DNA of 64,000 nt from Salvator merianae. Taxonomy: Eukaryota > Chordata > Lepidosauria > Squamata > Teiidae. Below are positions 23,681 through 35,160 of this stretch, one piece after another. The notes beneath the pieces are model-generated. The model had not been told where the DNA came from. It did no database searches and was given only the letters and a program-made list of their open reading frames with translations. Location of the stretch: assembly GCA_003586115.2 (NCBI GenBank), contig QVOM02000126.1:57952943-58016942 (forward strand), written 5' to 3'. Both the position numbers and the translations under genes were made by a program. Position 1 is the stretch's first letter. The number at the start of each line of letters is the position of its first letter.

Positions 23681-24350
23681 ATTCATTCCATAATTTCAGG
23701 TAATTTCTAATTTAATTGGCTTACTTGCTTTGAATCTTAATTAGGCAAGACCACAAACATATGCAGAACAGTTAAGAAAAGAATGGATGTATACAGGCAA
23801 GTACAGTATCTTCCATTCACATAATGAAATCACATGTCGCCAGTACCTACTTTGCTCTTCTCACTTTGGACCTCACAGACTGATAAGAGAGGAGTAGTGT
23901 TCTAACCTAGAAGTAAAACTGCTGCATGATTATAACCCTGACAACCTCCCCCTAATGAGCTTCCCTGCAGATAGAGGCAAAGAAGGTGCTTTGATCTGTC
24001 AGACCAAGGAAGCTGAATCAACCACAATTTTATGGAAAGGAATCTGATTAGGGCTGCTTTCCCAGTAATCAAAGTCACAAGCTACCATCTGAACCATTTG
24101 TGAAATTCAGATAAGATTAGGTACTTGTGTAACAAGTCATTAGGAGCCATAGAAGCTACTTTTATCTGAACCCCAGGAAAATGACGTTGTAAGAAAACAA
24201 AAGTTATTTGTCTCATACTTCTAGAGCTTTGAACCAATTCTACAATTCAAGCCACTGAAAGCTCATGTCCACAAAACAGCTTCAGTTCTCAAGTTTATTT
24301 TTCTGTTGAAGTCAGACCCCTCTATATAACTCTAAGGTACTTCCGACACT

Positions 24351-24824
24351 GGGCCGTGTCTCTGTATATATTCTGATCCAAGGCCCACCCTTCTGCACCT
24401 TAGCACGCTTTGTCCACATAGGATATGGCCACAGAATGGGACCATATCCTAGCCCTGGTGTGGAACTCTTTAAAGAGGTTCACAAGTAGACCAGAGTATG
24501 TATTCTGAACTACGGAGGGTGTGCAGACAGCAATGGGGGACCTATTCTGGTGGTGCATAAAGAAGCACCACCAGAAGTGATAGCAGAAGTCAGCACACTG
24601 CTAGGACAGGCTCTCCCAGCAACAGCGAAGGCCAGAAACTTTCATTCCTGGCCTTTGAAAGCTCTGCGCCAGCTTCAAGGACTGGCTGCAGCTGGGACTG
24701 GCAACAGACTGTTATAATGCAGAAAGCCCTTGGAGCAGGCTATTGGTAGCCCACTCCAGCATGGGTCATGCCTACTGGCCTGCACTATTTGGGGTGGAAC
24801 AGCCCATGCAGTGTGGAAAGGGCC
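24351..24824. mobile_element. MITE with GGGCC ends (V family)
   Basis: Left end GGGCCGTGTCTCTGTAT; right end ATGCAGTGTGGAAAGGGCC. Internal blocks (TTAGCACGCTTTGTCCACA, GTAGACCAGAGTATG, ACCACCAGAAGT, TTTCATTCCTGGCCTT) have counterparts in 62711-63133 (CTAGCACACTTTGTCTGCAC, GAAGTACTACAAGAAGTAGC, TTTCATTTCTGGTCTTC). About 474 bp, no coding capacity, target duplication not clear. Confidence 0.6.
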
Positions 24825-25145
24825 GAAGAGAATACTACTATTACTTGGTCTCTAACTATCAGTACAATAGTCTCACTGATTTTATTGATGGCATGTAAGG
24901 AATCTCATCCAATAAACATCTACACTGACAGAGAGAAACATATTTTTTTTAAATTCTACACACACAGCAGTAGTTGCTGCAGCAGCTCATGGATTACTTC
25001 TGGAAGAGCAATGGAATGGGGTGAGGGCGGATTTCCATTTGGAAGCTTTACTTTGTCCATTTTGAGTTGCTACTGATGTACAGAGTCCTGTACATCTATA
25101 ACAGAAATGAGCAGATAAAATTACCAAGTTAAAAGTTGTAGACTT

Positions 25146-25280
25146 AGCCTGCATACAGACATCACGTACTTATTCCACCATATTTGGATATTCTGGAATA
25201 AAGCATGGGTATTCCAGAATATCCAAGCTTTATTTCGCAATATCCAAATGTAGTGGAATAAATAACATCTGGATGCAGCC
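25146..25280. mobile_element. Palindromic MITE (P family), second copy
   Basis: Left AGCCTGCATACAGACATC, right ACATCTGGATGCAGCC. The arms TATTCCACCATATTTGGATA and TATCCAAATGTAGTGGAATA are nearly exact inverted repeats around TTCCAGAATATCC. About 135 bp; same family as 16121-16258. Confidence 0.75.
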
Positions 25281-25439
25281 TTTTAAAACCAAATTGGTTT
25301 ACTATGAATCAAAATGCAGTTCATCCTGATCAAAATGAGACTTACAATCAGGATCCTATTCTCCCACCACCCCTATGTGACCTGATTTACAAGCTGCTAA
25401 TATACAAAATGTATCAAACCAGCAGTGAACAAATACAAT

Positions 25440-25860
25440 GTCTAACTGAAATATTTGGCAACAGAGAGGTACAAAAATTGTTTTACATTTGCAAATCTGA
25501 TTGAATATTTTGCATTCGCAGATATTTGCATCAAAATGAAAATGCATTCTTTGCATTTCCAAAAGTTCGAATCAACTAGTCTCCCACTTGCTAAAACAAA
25601 CAATTTGATCAAACATTCATGTTTCGCTATGGTTTTGCCCATGAAAAGAGCTTTTTTCAGTGGGAAAAAAAAGGTATTTCTCTGCAAAAAAGTGTGAAAA
25701 TGAATATGAAAAACTGTTGTTGTTCTTTATTAAATAGTGTGACAATGAAATGAACACACAGGTTTTTGCTTCAGTGGTGAAAGAAACGTGAGAATTCCAT
25801 TTGTGCACACGGCTATTTGGCAATTTAAGACACAAATAATGTTTTTTAGTTTTAATGGCA
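25440..25860. repeat. Possible decayed hAT-type MITE
   Basis: AT-rich sequence with repeated TTTGCA, GAAAATG and CATTTTC-like motifs resembling the interiors at 857-1197 and 46810-47153, including TGGTTTTGCCCATGAAAAGAGC. The ends are too decayed to place. The 65-80-codon frames here on both strands result from that composition. Confidence 0.35.
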
Positions 25861-27282
25861 AATGTTAAAAAAGAGTAGATTTAACTGCTAATAGATTGAC
25901 CTCAGACAGAAGACATATCTAGCCACTAATAAACCCAAAATGTTCCCTTTATTTCATTTACTTTCCTCTATATGCTTGAATAGATAAGGTTCAGTTCTTA
26001 CTGGAAGATGTTCTGATTTCAAAGACTGCCCCCAGTCCTAGGCTAAAGAATCATGGGAGGTGACATTTGTTATTTATTCTTCTCAGTTCCTTTTGTTTCC
26101 AGCTTTGTACTTCCCAAAAAAATAACCTGCTGGATTTCAACCCCCTGGACCAAATCTGGCATGCAGCTAAACAAGGGAGGAAAAGGGAAACCTCCAGGTG
26201 TTTGGCTGAACTCCTAAAAATATTCCCACCCATCCCCTCATCTGTTCTCTCAAGGTCTTTTATTATTGCAAAGTTACCACAAGGCAAATGCAACATCTCC
26301 TTAACAGGTAAGTTGCAGGAACTGAAAATGCAGGCAAGGCATTTTCAATCTTTAACACTGGATGAGCTTTCCAAGAATGAAGTTCATAGAAATGATTTTT
26401 TTATTATTATTATTATTTTGCACAGCAGTAATAACCATTTTTAGTTCTGAAAAAGACACATCTGCAAAGAGCAGTGCAGGATCTCCAAAGCAATGAAGGT
26501 ACTCCTCAATGAACTTGCTTTCAAAATAAAGGTTAAAGTGTTCTATTTATCAGCCCCACTAAGAATGTACTTTTCTCTGCCAAGTAAGTTAACTTCTTTT
26601 TGTGATCAAGTCTGACTAGGAGGAGTGGGAGACAAAACAGCAAGATTCCATTTGTAATTAAGACGTACCAAGAGAAAAAGAAGATGTAAAGAAGCATCCT
26701 CTTCCTCCCTCCTTTGACATTTTTATAAAACACATGAAACAGATTTGTAGAGGTGGGAAGATCAAGATGGCTTATTTTAAAGCTGTCACTATTATTTGTG
26801 CTCAGCTGGAAGCAGCTGATAAGAGTATTAGCCATTAACAGAAAAGGAAAGGAGAAACAGGAGGAAGAAGAGGGAACTTAGTTTTGCTTGTTATAAACTA
26901 GTTGCTCCTCCAAAAGTTAACCTTGAGAATTTAATTAAACAGTGGACTAAATGCCAGCCTAAAAAGATGTTAGCTATCTTAGTGATGAGTCTATTAAACT
27001 AATAGTATGATAGAAGTGTAAAATGTTTTTCTTTCATTTATACTGTGCAGGGTTTCCCATTCCCCCCGCATAGAACTTGAAAACATCTGGATATGGTTTT
27101 AGAATGTGGGATAGTAGCAAACTCTCTTATCTGTTGATAAGCCCTTCAGCTTGAAACATTTGCAACCAACTGGGAGAAAAAGAATATTCCACACAGCATC
27201 ACTTACACTGGACTCAAATGCACCATTAGAAATACATGTTTGTGTCATGCTGCATTTTATTTATACATACAAGTGTACCCGA
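25861..27282. other. No recognised gene (1.4 kb)
   Basis: Unassigned AT-rich sequence. It contains a short (ATT)n run near 26399-26416. The 125-codon plus frame at 26067-26444 shows no domain motif. The stretch 26880-27050 is AT-rich with TTAATTAAAC and TTATAAAC motifs and no repeat signature. Confidence 0.45.
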
Positions 27283-27840
27283 AAATGTATCTTTTTTTAA
27301 AAAAAAAGTTTTATTAAAGAAAACAAAGAGCACAATGCATTAATATTGTACGTGCCTAGGCACCATAAAACATATGAAAAGTTTAAACATTAAAAGAACA
27401 ATAAACACAGGAGTAACTACATAGAGAAATACACCACATTCTTCTCATTTGAAAGAAATAAATATTGATATGATAATCCCAACACAGAGCTGTTAAATTA
27501 AAGCCCTAATCATAAGCCATATACAAAAGTTGAAGATGATAAACACTTGAACAATGGGTGATTCAGCCATTCCATTAAGCAAAGATTTTCTGGTGGTAGA
27601 ATAGTGCTCATTATGACTTTGACCCTGAAATCTACGATAATATGAGGAGACACTCTCTACTGTTACTGTATCGCATAACTGACTATACCAGGCCTGTATG
27701 TTAAGTGTGGCATGTATTTTCCAGTTCTGTGCTATTTGCATTTTTGCAGCCAGTAATACGTAGTTCAACAATTTTCTGGAACAAATGGTAGCGTTGTCTT
27801 GCTGATATCAATCCAATAGGGAAAGAGTCTGAAAATATTA
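27283..27840 (-). mobile_element. L1 LINE 3' end with ORF2 C-terminus
   Basis: On the minus strand, 27771-27640 encodes LLNYVLLAAKMQIAQNWK followed by LNIQAWYSQLCDTVTVE. This matches the L1 ORF2p C-terminal pattern (LLAAxxxIAxNWKxxxxPTxxEWxxKL). A poly-A-like tail lies at 27290-27312 (T/A run read on plus), giving the element's 3' end. Only the last part of ORF2 and the 3' untranslated region remain, the usual 5' truncation of LINE insertions. A second L1 3' end follows at 27846. Confidence 0.8.
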
Positions 27841-27845
27841 TTGGT

Positions 27846-28780
27846 ACATTAAATTTTCATTTTTTTAAAATATACTGCACAAACAATAAAACTGTACTTA
27901 ATCAATTAATCATCCCTACACCCCCAACAACCAGTCCTATGTTTTCCTCCCCATTTCCCTCACTTAAAGCTTTTTTTTTTTTATCCCGTTAACTCCTTGA
28001 ATATAGTCAGTAGGCCTGTTCACACTTTGTTCAGTACACTCACTAGTGAAGTGCATTCACACTATGCGGAGGCCCTGGTGATCAGGAGCAGACTACAGAC
28101 TCCCGATCATGCTCCACAACTTTACCAGGAGCAGCTGGAACACTCCAGGTACCCTGCATTTGCACCCTCTTCCAGAAGTTTCCCTGTCTGTTGTCATGGG
28201 GCAGGTCAGCAGCATTCACACTGCAAATGCTGGTAGCTTGCTGCTGGTAAGGTCTAAGACCTCACAGTGTGAATGGCTTTCATGCTGTGAAATCTTTTCC
28301 ACCTGAGAACAGGATAGTTCTCCTGTTCTCAGGTAAAAAGTGTGAAAAGGCCCAGTGTCTAAAACTGCATTCTTAGAATTTGTTGAGACAGGGGATTTTG
28401 TAAACTGGACACATGTTGCAGCAGTGGAAACCACAAATCATGAAAAGTTGTCTTGGGGGTAAGACTTGACATTTCCTTACACAGAAAGGTGATCAGTTCA
28501 TTAACAGCAAAGTCTCAGAGCATTGATACCATTTTTGTAAATTAAGAGTCTTCTTCTCCTTCCAGTTAGTAGCAACTAATAATGTAGCTGCCATCACCAT
28601 AAACTTCAACAGTCTTTGTGTTTAATATCACTGTTTTCATTTCTACGTGATAATAATAGACACATTTCTGGAGTTAAGTTAGAATCCATTTTTTAGCCTT
28701 CCGGTTCTTCCTGTTTATCTTGCATGGCTAAAATTGCAGCATCCTCACATGAAAGAAATATTGTTTGAAGATGCTCAACA
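27846..28780 (-). mobile_element. Second L1 LINE 3' end, split by a MITE
   Basis: Minus-strand sequence near 28640-28520 encodes MAATLLVATNWKEKK then LNLQKWYQCSETLLLMN and a stop, again the L1 ORF2p C-terminal motif. Downstream on that strand, at about 27900-27965, is a purine-rich tract (GGGAAATGGGGAGGAAAAC) of the kind found in L1 3' untranslated regions, ending near an A-rich tail at about 27860. The untranslated region is split by the MITE at 28012-28353, so the MITE is younger than the L1. Frames upstream of the C-terminus are broken. Confidence 0.75.
28012..28353 (+). mobile_element. X-family MITE with AGT target duplication, inside L1
   Basis: Starts AGGCCTGTTCACACTTTG and ends AAAAAGTGTGAAAAGGCCC. 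AGT flanks both sides (28009-28011, 28354-28356). Its last 60 bases form the palindrome CCACCTGAGAACAGGATAG..CTCCTGTTCTCAGGT. 342 bp, inserted in the 3' untranslated part of the L1 at 27846-28780. Confidence 0.85.
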
Positions 28781-28784
28781 TCAT

Positions 28785-29394
28785 TAAACCTGATGGGTAA
28801 GAAAAAGGAAGTGGGGGGAAAGCCCAGTGGATGAAAAATCCCCCAAAGTCAATTGCACAGTGCTCACAGAATCATAGTGCTGGAAGGGGTATTTTAGGCC
28901 ATCAAATTCAATCACCAGCTTAGTGCAGGAATCCAGATTTGAAGCATCTCCAGTAGCCTCTGCTCCAAAACATTCTTTGAAGAAGAGGCCAGAGCTTTTC
29001 TGGGGGAGTGAATAAAAAGCAGAACAGTGAGCAATGCAGAGCCTGGCAATGTGAAAGGAGGCTGAAGAGCAATGAAGTAGTTGGAACAAGGAAATCAGAA
29101 TCACATCACATGCTGCTTCAATTTGATGAGTGCAGTGGGCACATTTAATATGAAGGCATGGAGTGAAAGAACATCTTGGTAGGGCAAATTGTGTCCTTAC
29201 ATGAATGTTATCTCTTACAGCTGTATAAATCATTGCCCTGTTCTTCAAAATGCCCAGGTAACTGGAAAAGAATTAAAAGTTCTAGCTAATCAATCTTTGC
29301 TCACTGTAATTTTCTTGGCAGCACCACAGACATGGTTTGCCATTGCCTCTTCGTTGTTGTCAGGTTCATTTTCCCATGAGCAGTCAGATATTGA
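28785..29394. other. No recognised gene
   Basis: Unassigned. The 154-codon minus-strand frame at 28784-29248 has no recognisable domain. GAATCATAGTGCTGGAAGGGGTATTTTAGGCCATC near 28869 resembles the common LINE-associated phrase GAATCATAGAGTTGGAAGG, so a CR1-type remnant is possible. Confidence 0.4.
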
Positions 29395-29510
29395 CTGGGT
29401 TGATCTTCTTGCAATCCAAGGGACTCTCAGAAGTTTTCACCATCATCACTATTCAAAAGGATCAATTCTTCAAAGCTCAGCCTACCTTATGGTTCAACTC
29501 ATAATGAAGA
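29395..29510 (-). mobile_element. BovB (RTE) LINE ORF fragment
   Basis: On the minus strand the sequence gives RRIDPFE, then after stops WKLLRVPWIARRST. This corresponds to the BovB segment RRIDAFELWCWRRLLRVPWTARRSN near the end of its reverse-transcriptase frame. Plus-strand landmarks are ATCCAAGGGACTCTCAGAAG and AAAAGGATCAATTCTTCAAA. In-frame stops show it is inactive. Confidence 0.72.
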
Positions 29511-29587
29511 AGCCAATGGTGCCACCCTGTCTCCCTCATTCAGCCTGGTGATGGAATGGTTGCCTGGATGGCAGTTAAGGTTAGCAG

Positions 29588-29925
29588 CAGGGATGTGCAC
29601 GAACAAAAATTGTGTGTTCAGCTCACCACTGAACCAAACACCCATTTATTCAGTTTGCTCACACACTGATTAATCAAACAACTTTTCAAACTAGTTCAGA
29701 AAAAAAATTAACATTTTTCCATCAAAAAAGCCATTTTCTAGGGGAAAAATACAGCGAGCACAAATTATTTGATCAAATTGTTCAGGCTCGCAATAGGGGA
29801 AGCTAGTTCAGTTTGAATGAATTTCTGGATATTCAATAATTGCTTGTTTAGTTCAATGAGAACATTCATGAAAATGAACTGTTTGAATGGATTTTTGAAT
29901 GTGAACTGAACTTTGCACATCTCTA
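29588..29925. mobile_element. hAT-type MITE with decayed 8-bp target duplication
   Basis: Ends CAGGGATGTGCACGAAC and TTTGCACATCTCTA are inverted repeats of the TAGGGATGTGCACGAA type. Flanks GTTAGCAG and GTTGATAG agree at 5 of 8. The interior is rich in TTCA/TGAA motifs with few CpGs. 338 bp, close in size to the copies at 857 and 46810. Confidence 0.75.
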
Positions 29926-29933
29926 GTTGATAG

Positions 29934-30404
29934 TTGAGGAAATCTAGTGTTGTTGATCTGACGGAGAGGCCATCTCGTTGTGGAAAGGCCTATAGTGCCA
30001 TCCTGTCTTCCTCCTGCAGCTTGGAGATGGAGTGTTGTATGTAGCTTGACTTCATATCACTGCAAAACACCTACCTTGCAAGAGCATCTCACCTTACCTC
30101 TCTTTCTGCCTTCATTCTTATAAAAGTGGAATTCTTATGCTGGGATATGGTCCTCTGGCTACTTAAGTAGGTTGTCCTATTAACCAACAAGATACCATTC
30201 CTTAAGAGAGAAATCCTTAATATACTTGCAATAAAATTCTGTGACATTGACTTTAGTGGGAATTTCTTGTCAGTTAGTATAGCTATATTGATTCTTCCAG
30301 GGAGAAAATGCTAACAATTTTGTAACTCCTTATGACAATTCCAAAATAATAGTCTAATTGCTTCACATCTAGAATTTATGTTTTCTCAAAAAAAGACAAG
30401 ATTT
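29934..30404. other. No recognised gene
   Basis: Unassigned sequence, no family motifs seen. Confidence 0.45.
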
Positions 30405-30808
30405 ATGCAGGATAACTATCCTGTCCTAAGGTGGAATGGACCCCCCAGTGTAGACACCATCTGCACTGCGGGGCCCTAGACTGGAATGCCAGCAGGATAC
30501 CAGCATTTGCACTGTGAACAGTGGTGTCCTGCTCCTGATCTTTGCCATGACAGCAGTTGAGAAGTGTCCAGCCATTGCCAGCAGGTGACTAGCCACAGCA
30601 TGCTGAGCAGCCATGCGTTTGCACCTGGAAATGAGTGTGAATGCACTTTAGCAGGAGCAAGCTAGCTGATCCTGGTCAAGCTGCTCACAGCTAGCCATGA
30701 TGGGGAGCAGCTGGAGTCTGCTCCCCATCACACAGCCACCACGCAGTGCGGACACAGTTGCCTAGTAAGTGTACAGAAGTTCACTAGGCAACAAGTGTGA
30801 AAATGCCC
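30405..30808 (-). mobile_element. X-family MITE, reversed copy
   Basis: The right end GTTCACTAGGCAACAAGTGTGAAAATGCCC is the reversed GGGC..TTCACACTT terminus. The left side holds the reversed terminal palindrome (GGATAACTATCCTGTCCTAAGGTGGAATGG). Internal motifs GCCATGACAGCAG and CTGGAAATGAGTGTGAATGC agree with other copies. The left boundary is approximate. Confidence 0.68.
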
Positions 30809-30851
30809 GTGGTATCTCTCCTCTTTCCTAATCAAGACCTCATGGAAATAT

Positions 30852-31274
30852 AGCCCCTTTTTGCACAGATACTTAGACTGGATTAAGGGCTCGTGTAGTA
30901 TGCATCTCAGTCTGATCCTGATTAGGGATGCTTAATCAAGATCACTGGTAGACCTGTTTAATGGGTCTACCAATGGGACCAGTGGCTCTGATCCAGAACA
31001 CAGGGGGCATGTAGAAGGTTCAATGGCATGCCATAGCACACTACCAGAATGCATCCCCCAGATACCTCAAGGCTAGGAACATTTGTACCTAGCCTCCAGG
31101 GGCATGGGGAAGCAGCTGCAAAGCTCACACAAACTTCAAGGCTGCAGTGTGGGCTGGTATGGATCAGTGCCACCATGCAGACAGCACTGATCTCACTCAT
31201 GCCTTCCCCTGGTTGGAGTCAGTGTGCCTGGGTGATTCACACTCACTGATTCTGACTAAAGGCAGGTAAGTGCA
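30852..31274. mobile_element. U-family MITE
   Basis: Left end AGCCCCTTTTTGCACAGATAC; right side GGCAGGTAAGTGCA is the inverted CTGCACTTACC terminus, with the outermost bases lost. Internal GGATTAAGGGCTCG, GGATCAGTGCCACCATGCAGACAGC and ATCTCACTCATGCC match the copies at 6702, 32832 and 46002. Non-coding. Confidence 0.6.
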
Positions 31275-31525
31275 TAGACTGAAATCAATGCCTTAAATTC
31301 TGCAAAGCTAATCGAGCTGTGACATTGCGCAGGAATTCTTTCAGTTGCCAGCAAAACTGCTGGGAAATGCCAAAACTGCTGGGACCACAGCCACCTTCCT
31401 TTCACCCTATTTTCTGTATCAGGCATCAGCCTCACCATGAAAGCTATTGATCCTCCAGCCCCTGCAAGAACCTCTAGCCATCTCTCAACTTCATGAGTGA
31501 AGAGAGCTGTCCTAGCACTCATTAC

Positions 31526-31544
31526 AACAACAACAACAACAAAA
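31526..31544. repeat. (CAA)n short microsatellite
   Basis: About six CAA/AAC units. Confidence 0.85.
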
Positions 31545-32504
31545 CAACGCAAATATGTATTTTCTGTGAATATTCTTTCCCTACTCTGCCTCTCTTTTTC
31601 CATGGAGACACATGGATATTTAATTTAAATGCTTTGGCTTCAGCAGGTCTGCTGGTCTTTAGATGCTTCAGACAGAATCTGTCATGACCAGGTCAAATAC
31701 TTTGACCTGCTCCTCTCTAAACAGTAGTAGATCTCAACTTTATGAGAAAGTATCTCAAGGAGTTATTCTCTGCTCTGCCTCACCTCCACCCATTACATCA
31801 AGTATATGGCTATTCTCTGGATGTTAAGACCCTGTGTACAGGAATCATAGCAAGAAGAAGCACAGAGATATTGCAAGCAGGCCATGAGGCTTCAGGGGAT
31901 TTCAGTATGATAGTAGGCTGCAAATCTTCTAATCTCTAGATATCTTAATTTGTAGAGGGGAGTGAAAGGGCAAAATACATGACTGGAACCTGGATAATTT
32001 CACCTTTACACATTCTTGGCAGCATGATACCAAACATTTGCCATTATTATGCATTTTTCAAAAATGAGTGTCACAATTTGAGTGCGCACAGAGACGTGTG
32101 TGAATCTGAAAGTAATCTTTACCCCAGTTTGAGACTCTTATAAACTCTATGTGGCCATCCCTAAAAACAAGGTTTGGGGTGTAACTTGCATGTACATGTG
32201 CAAATGAAAGCATAAATCCAGTAGCATCTCTGCAAATGCTTGATAAGCATGATGGAAAACTTTAAGAAAAATTATCCCAATCTTCCCCTGGATCTATTTG
32301 TTGTTCATTTTAGGGTGTTCAATGCCCTTTGTTCTCCAAGGCTCTCCAGGCTTTTGACTGCTTTTCTTTTCTTTTCTACCCTTTTTTTACATCCGTCTGG
32401 TGTAGATATGGAAAGTTATTACCAAAGAAATATGGTGTTCTTCAGCATTTGTTTGCTGTTGCTGCTGCTGTTGCCACCTGCCAGGATGGGAATAAGGGAG
32501 GCTG
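31545..32504. other. No recognised gene
   Basis: Unassigned. A small inverted repeat CAGGTCAAATACTTTGACCTG lies at about 31690-31710; it is not repeated elsewhere in the window. A CTG-rich stretch occurs near 32456-32475. Confidence 0.4.
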
Positions 32505-32622
32505 GATAACTGATATTTTAAATGTTTTAGCCTTTATTTTATCATATGTTGTGACCCACCCTGGGACCGCCAGAGGAAGGGTGAGGTACAAATGTGATGG
32601 ATCAAATAAAATAATGATGTTG
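32505..32622 (+). mobile_element. CR1-like LINE 3' tail
   Basis: TTTTAGCCTTTATTTTATCA, then GTTGTGACCCACCCTGGGACC, GGAAGGGTGAGGTACAAAT and an AAATAAAATAAT tail reproduce the common reptile LINE tail (AACCCGCCCTGAGCC..AGGGCGGTATAAAT..AATAA). Only the 3' end is recognisable. Confidence 0.55.
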
Positions 32623-32831
32623 GAAAACTAGCAACAACAATCCCCAAACCCTGAAGTGCTGCCTTCCAGAATTGGCAGAAAAGTCCCCTTGGACTCAAGA
32701 AGGGTGTCCTGGGATCACCATGTCAGCAAGCTGGCATTATGTCCCAGAGGGTTTTCATTGTTATATTTTTAATTGACATCTCTTTCATTTATGAGGAAAT
32801 CATTATGGATTTCAGGACTTCCCTGCAACAA

Positions 32832-33219
32832 AATATTTCCCACACTTACCTGTCAGCAATCTGGATCAGCGGGACTAGAATTGCTCAGACCACTGACCCG
32901 GTTCATGGGAAGGTTTGGATGGGATCAGCACCATCTGCACCTAGGGCTCTGATCCAAATTTGCCCACATCGTGGCTGTGAAGTTCATGTGAGCTTCTGCA
33001 TGCCTCCCATGTTCCAGATTAAGGGCCACTGGTCCTGTGGTGAACCAATTAATCAGGCCTACCAAAGATCCAGATTAAAGCCTCCTTAATTCTCATGCAG
33101 ACAGAGTCAGATGAGCAGGGTCAGGGCCTCCTAGATCTGTAATAATGTGCAGATCTGGAGGCCTACATCCAAACTACATGGCCCCTTAATCCAGGCAAAG
33201 GGTCTTTGCAGAAAAGCCC
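32832..33219. mobile_element. U-family MITE
   Basis: Left CACTTACCTGTCAGCAATCTGGATCAG; right GGGTCTTTGCAGAAAAGCCC. Internal GGATGGGATCAGCACCATCTGCAC and CATGTTCCAGATTAAGG match relatives at 6702 and 30852. The 116-codon plus-strand frame over it is not a gene. Confidence 0.6.
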
Positions 33220-33269
33220 ATAGAACACACTAGCCATTCAGATGCTAGCCATTCAGTTGCAGATTTCTG

Positions 33270-33284
33270 TTCTTTCCTTCCTTT

Positions 33285-33336
<52 letters not shown>

Positions 33337-33338
33337 TT
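33270..33338. repeat. (TTTC)n microsatellite
   Basis: About 15 tetranucleotide units. Frames reading KERKKERK on the minus strand are artefacts of the repeat. Confidence 0.97.
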
Positions 33339-34339
33339 TGTAGCTTAGTAAATATAGGCAGTCTGAAATACTGCATTTCATTGGACAATGTTTGATGGAA
33401 AGAATTGTGCACACATGTACACACGAAGAAGCGCACACACACATACCCCATGGCCAACTGATAAAATAAAATAAGCACAACCCTCCATCCACCAAATTCT
33501 GATATTTTCTGGACTGAATTAAGGCTGAAATAGAGCCTCTTTTGTAATACAATAAATCTTTCAAGAAACTGGAGGATGGGTTTCAGCATAGCAACAATTT
33601 GTATGCATATTGCCTTTTTTCCATGTTTTAATGATTTAAACAGGTAATATGTTTAAGGCACATATATGAATTCCAGTATGCACACCCAGTAGCTCAGAAC
33701 TTGAGTCCACTCTTCATATATTTAAATTCAGGCGTGGATGACATATCTATAATCTGTTATTTTCAGTGAAGTCAATTTTAATGAGGATTTAACTAGAAAC
33801 AGAATTGGTTAGTGCCTCACATGCCTTTAATACTACTTGTTCACACCCATGCCAGCAGAAAACTCAGACCAACCTCCAGCTGACTTATAGCCTCTACTTG
33901 TGGAAGCCTTTCAGATGATTCATCTCTGTGCACAGCATTCCCATGCAGATTCAACCCTATAAATTCATAGAAGTCCTTTCTGTGTGCATCTCTATGTTCA
34001 TCTCTGGGTATGATGATACCAGGGATTTTTAAAACCACCTGAATAAAATGAGTGAATAATTCTTAGGCTTTCCAAACACCTCTATAAAAATATACAATTC
34101 AAAACTCACCCGAAGTGCAGCCTATTCACTTCAACCAGCAACCTACCATGACTGTAAGGGGTTCTGCTCACTGACTGGCCACTGGCCAGGAAATCCCCAC
34201 CTCTTTGCTGAAACAATTTCCAATTCGTTAACTCCTTAACCATCAGGTTTTTTGTTTGCAAACAATTGTTCTTAAACAAATTATATTTTGGTAAAAGAAT
34301 GAAGCTCAAGTCCTCTCTCTCTTCACTCTGCATTATATG
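33339..34339. other. No recognised gene (1 kb)
   Basis: Unassigned AT-rich sequence with a short ACACAC run near 33434. No family motifs seen. Confidence 0.45.
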
Positions 34340-34650
34340 AAGTCTACACGCTTTTTAAGTACATTTTTAAAGAAGACAGGATAAGAGTAATTTTTTTATT
34401 TGCAGTTTCAGGTTCATTTGATCTGCTTAATTATTGAGTTCAAAAGGAAACACTGGCTGCCAGCAAGAGCTTGCTGATGCCCCTCCCTGATTGTCTGTTT
34501 GTCTGATGGGTTCCTCCTCTTGTGGGCCTTATCAGTTGCCTCCCCATAGAAGCAATTCAAGGCTGTGATTGGTGGGAAGAGCAGCCTGCTCAGTACGGCT
34601 CAATGAATGAGGCGACCGGGGAGCTGCTTTCTCCCAGCTGTTGAAGGGGC
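34340..34650 (+). repeat. Unclassified dispersed repeat with a CCAAT-type box, copy 2
   Basis: Contains TTTTTAAGTACA, GAAGACAGGATAAGAG, GAGCTTGCTGATGCCCCTCCCT and TGATTGGTGGGAAGAGC in the same order as 21125-21430. It is diverged from copy 1, with insertions between blocks. No coding potential seen. Confidence 0.5.
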
Positions 34651-35049
34651 ATTATAGGCTTGGAGCCACTTAAATTCAAAGTGCTACATTGCAGCCACCC
34701 CAACCAAGGTCTCGCACAATGCAACAGCAAAACCCAGTAGCTGCAGTAGGAAAAAAAAATTCTTCCTACTTTTGATGAGTTCTGAAGAAGATGAAAATTA
34801 TAGGTGGTTAGGATGTAGTAAGGAGAGGGGAGGCAATCCAAAATGTTGCTGGTCCCCTAAGGACAAGAGAACCTTCCTTTTCTGTGGCACAGTAGGAGCC
34901 TTTTCTTTCTTTGTGTGCTCAGCAGCCAGGCAGCAAAAAAAACAACAGATCACAGAGGTAAAAAAAAAATGTGTGCACACAAAGACACACAAAACCACAT
35001 GTGCCTGCACACAGTGCTTTTACATGTGAACCTTGACCATTCTGTAGTG

Positions 35050-35160
35050 CATCCCATCTTCCATTTTATTTTATTTTCATTATATTTTCCATTTTATTTG
35101 TATACCACCTTTCCCAAAAGAAAATTTGCCCAAGGCTGTTTACAACAAACAGAAAAAATG
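35050..35160 (-). mobile_element. CR1-like LINE 3' tail
   Basis: On the minus strand: TTGTAAACAGCCTTGGGC, then GGGAAAGGTGGTATACAAAT and an A-rich AAAATAAAAT tail. This is the reversed form of the tail at 32505-32622 and a typical reptile LINE terminus. Confidence 0.6.

Noticed and set aside
31690..31710. AGGTCA/TGACCT inverted repeat as a nuclear-receptor site
   Set aside because: The 7-base spacer differs from the 3-base spacing of an oestrogen-response element, and a single short match is expected by chance.
33245..33589. Lys/Glu/Arg repeat frame on the minus strand
   Set aside because: It reads through the (TTTC)n microsatellite.
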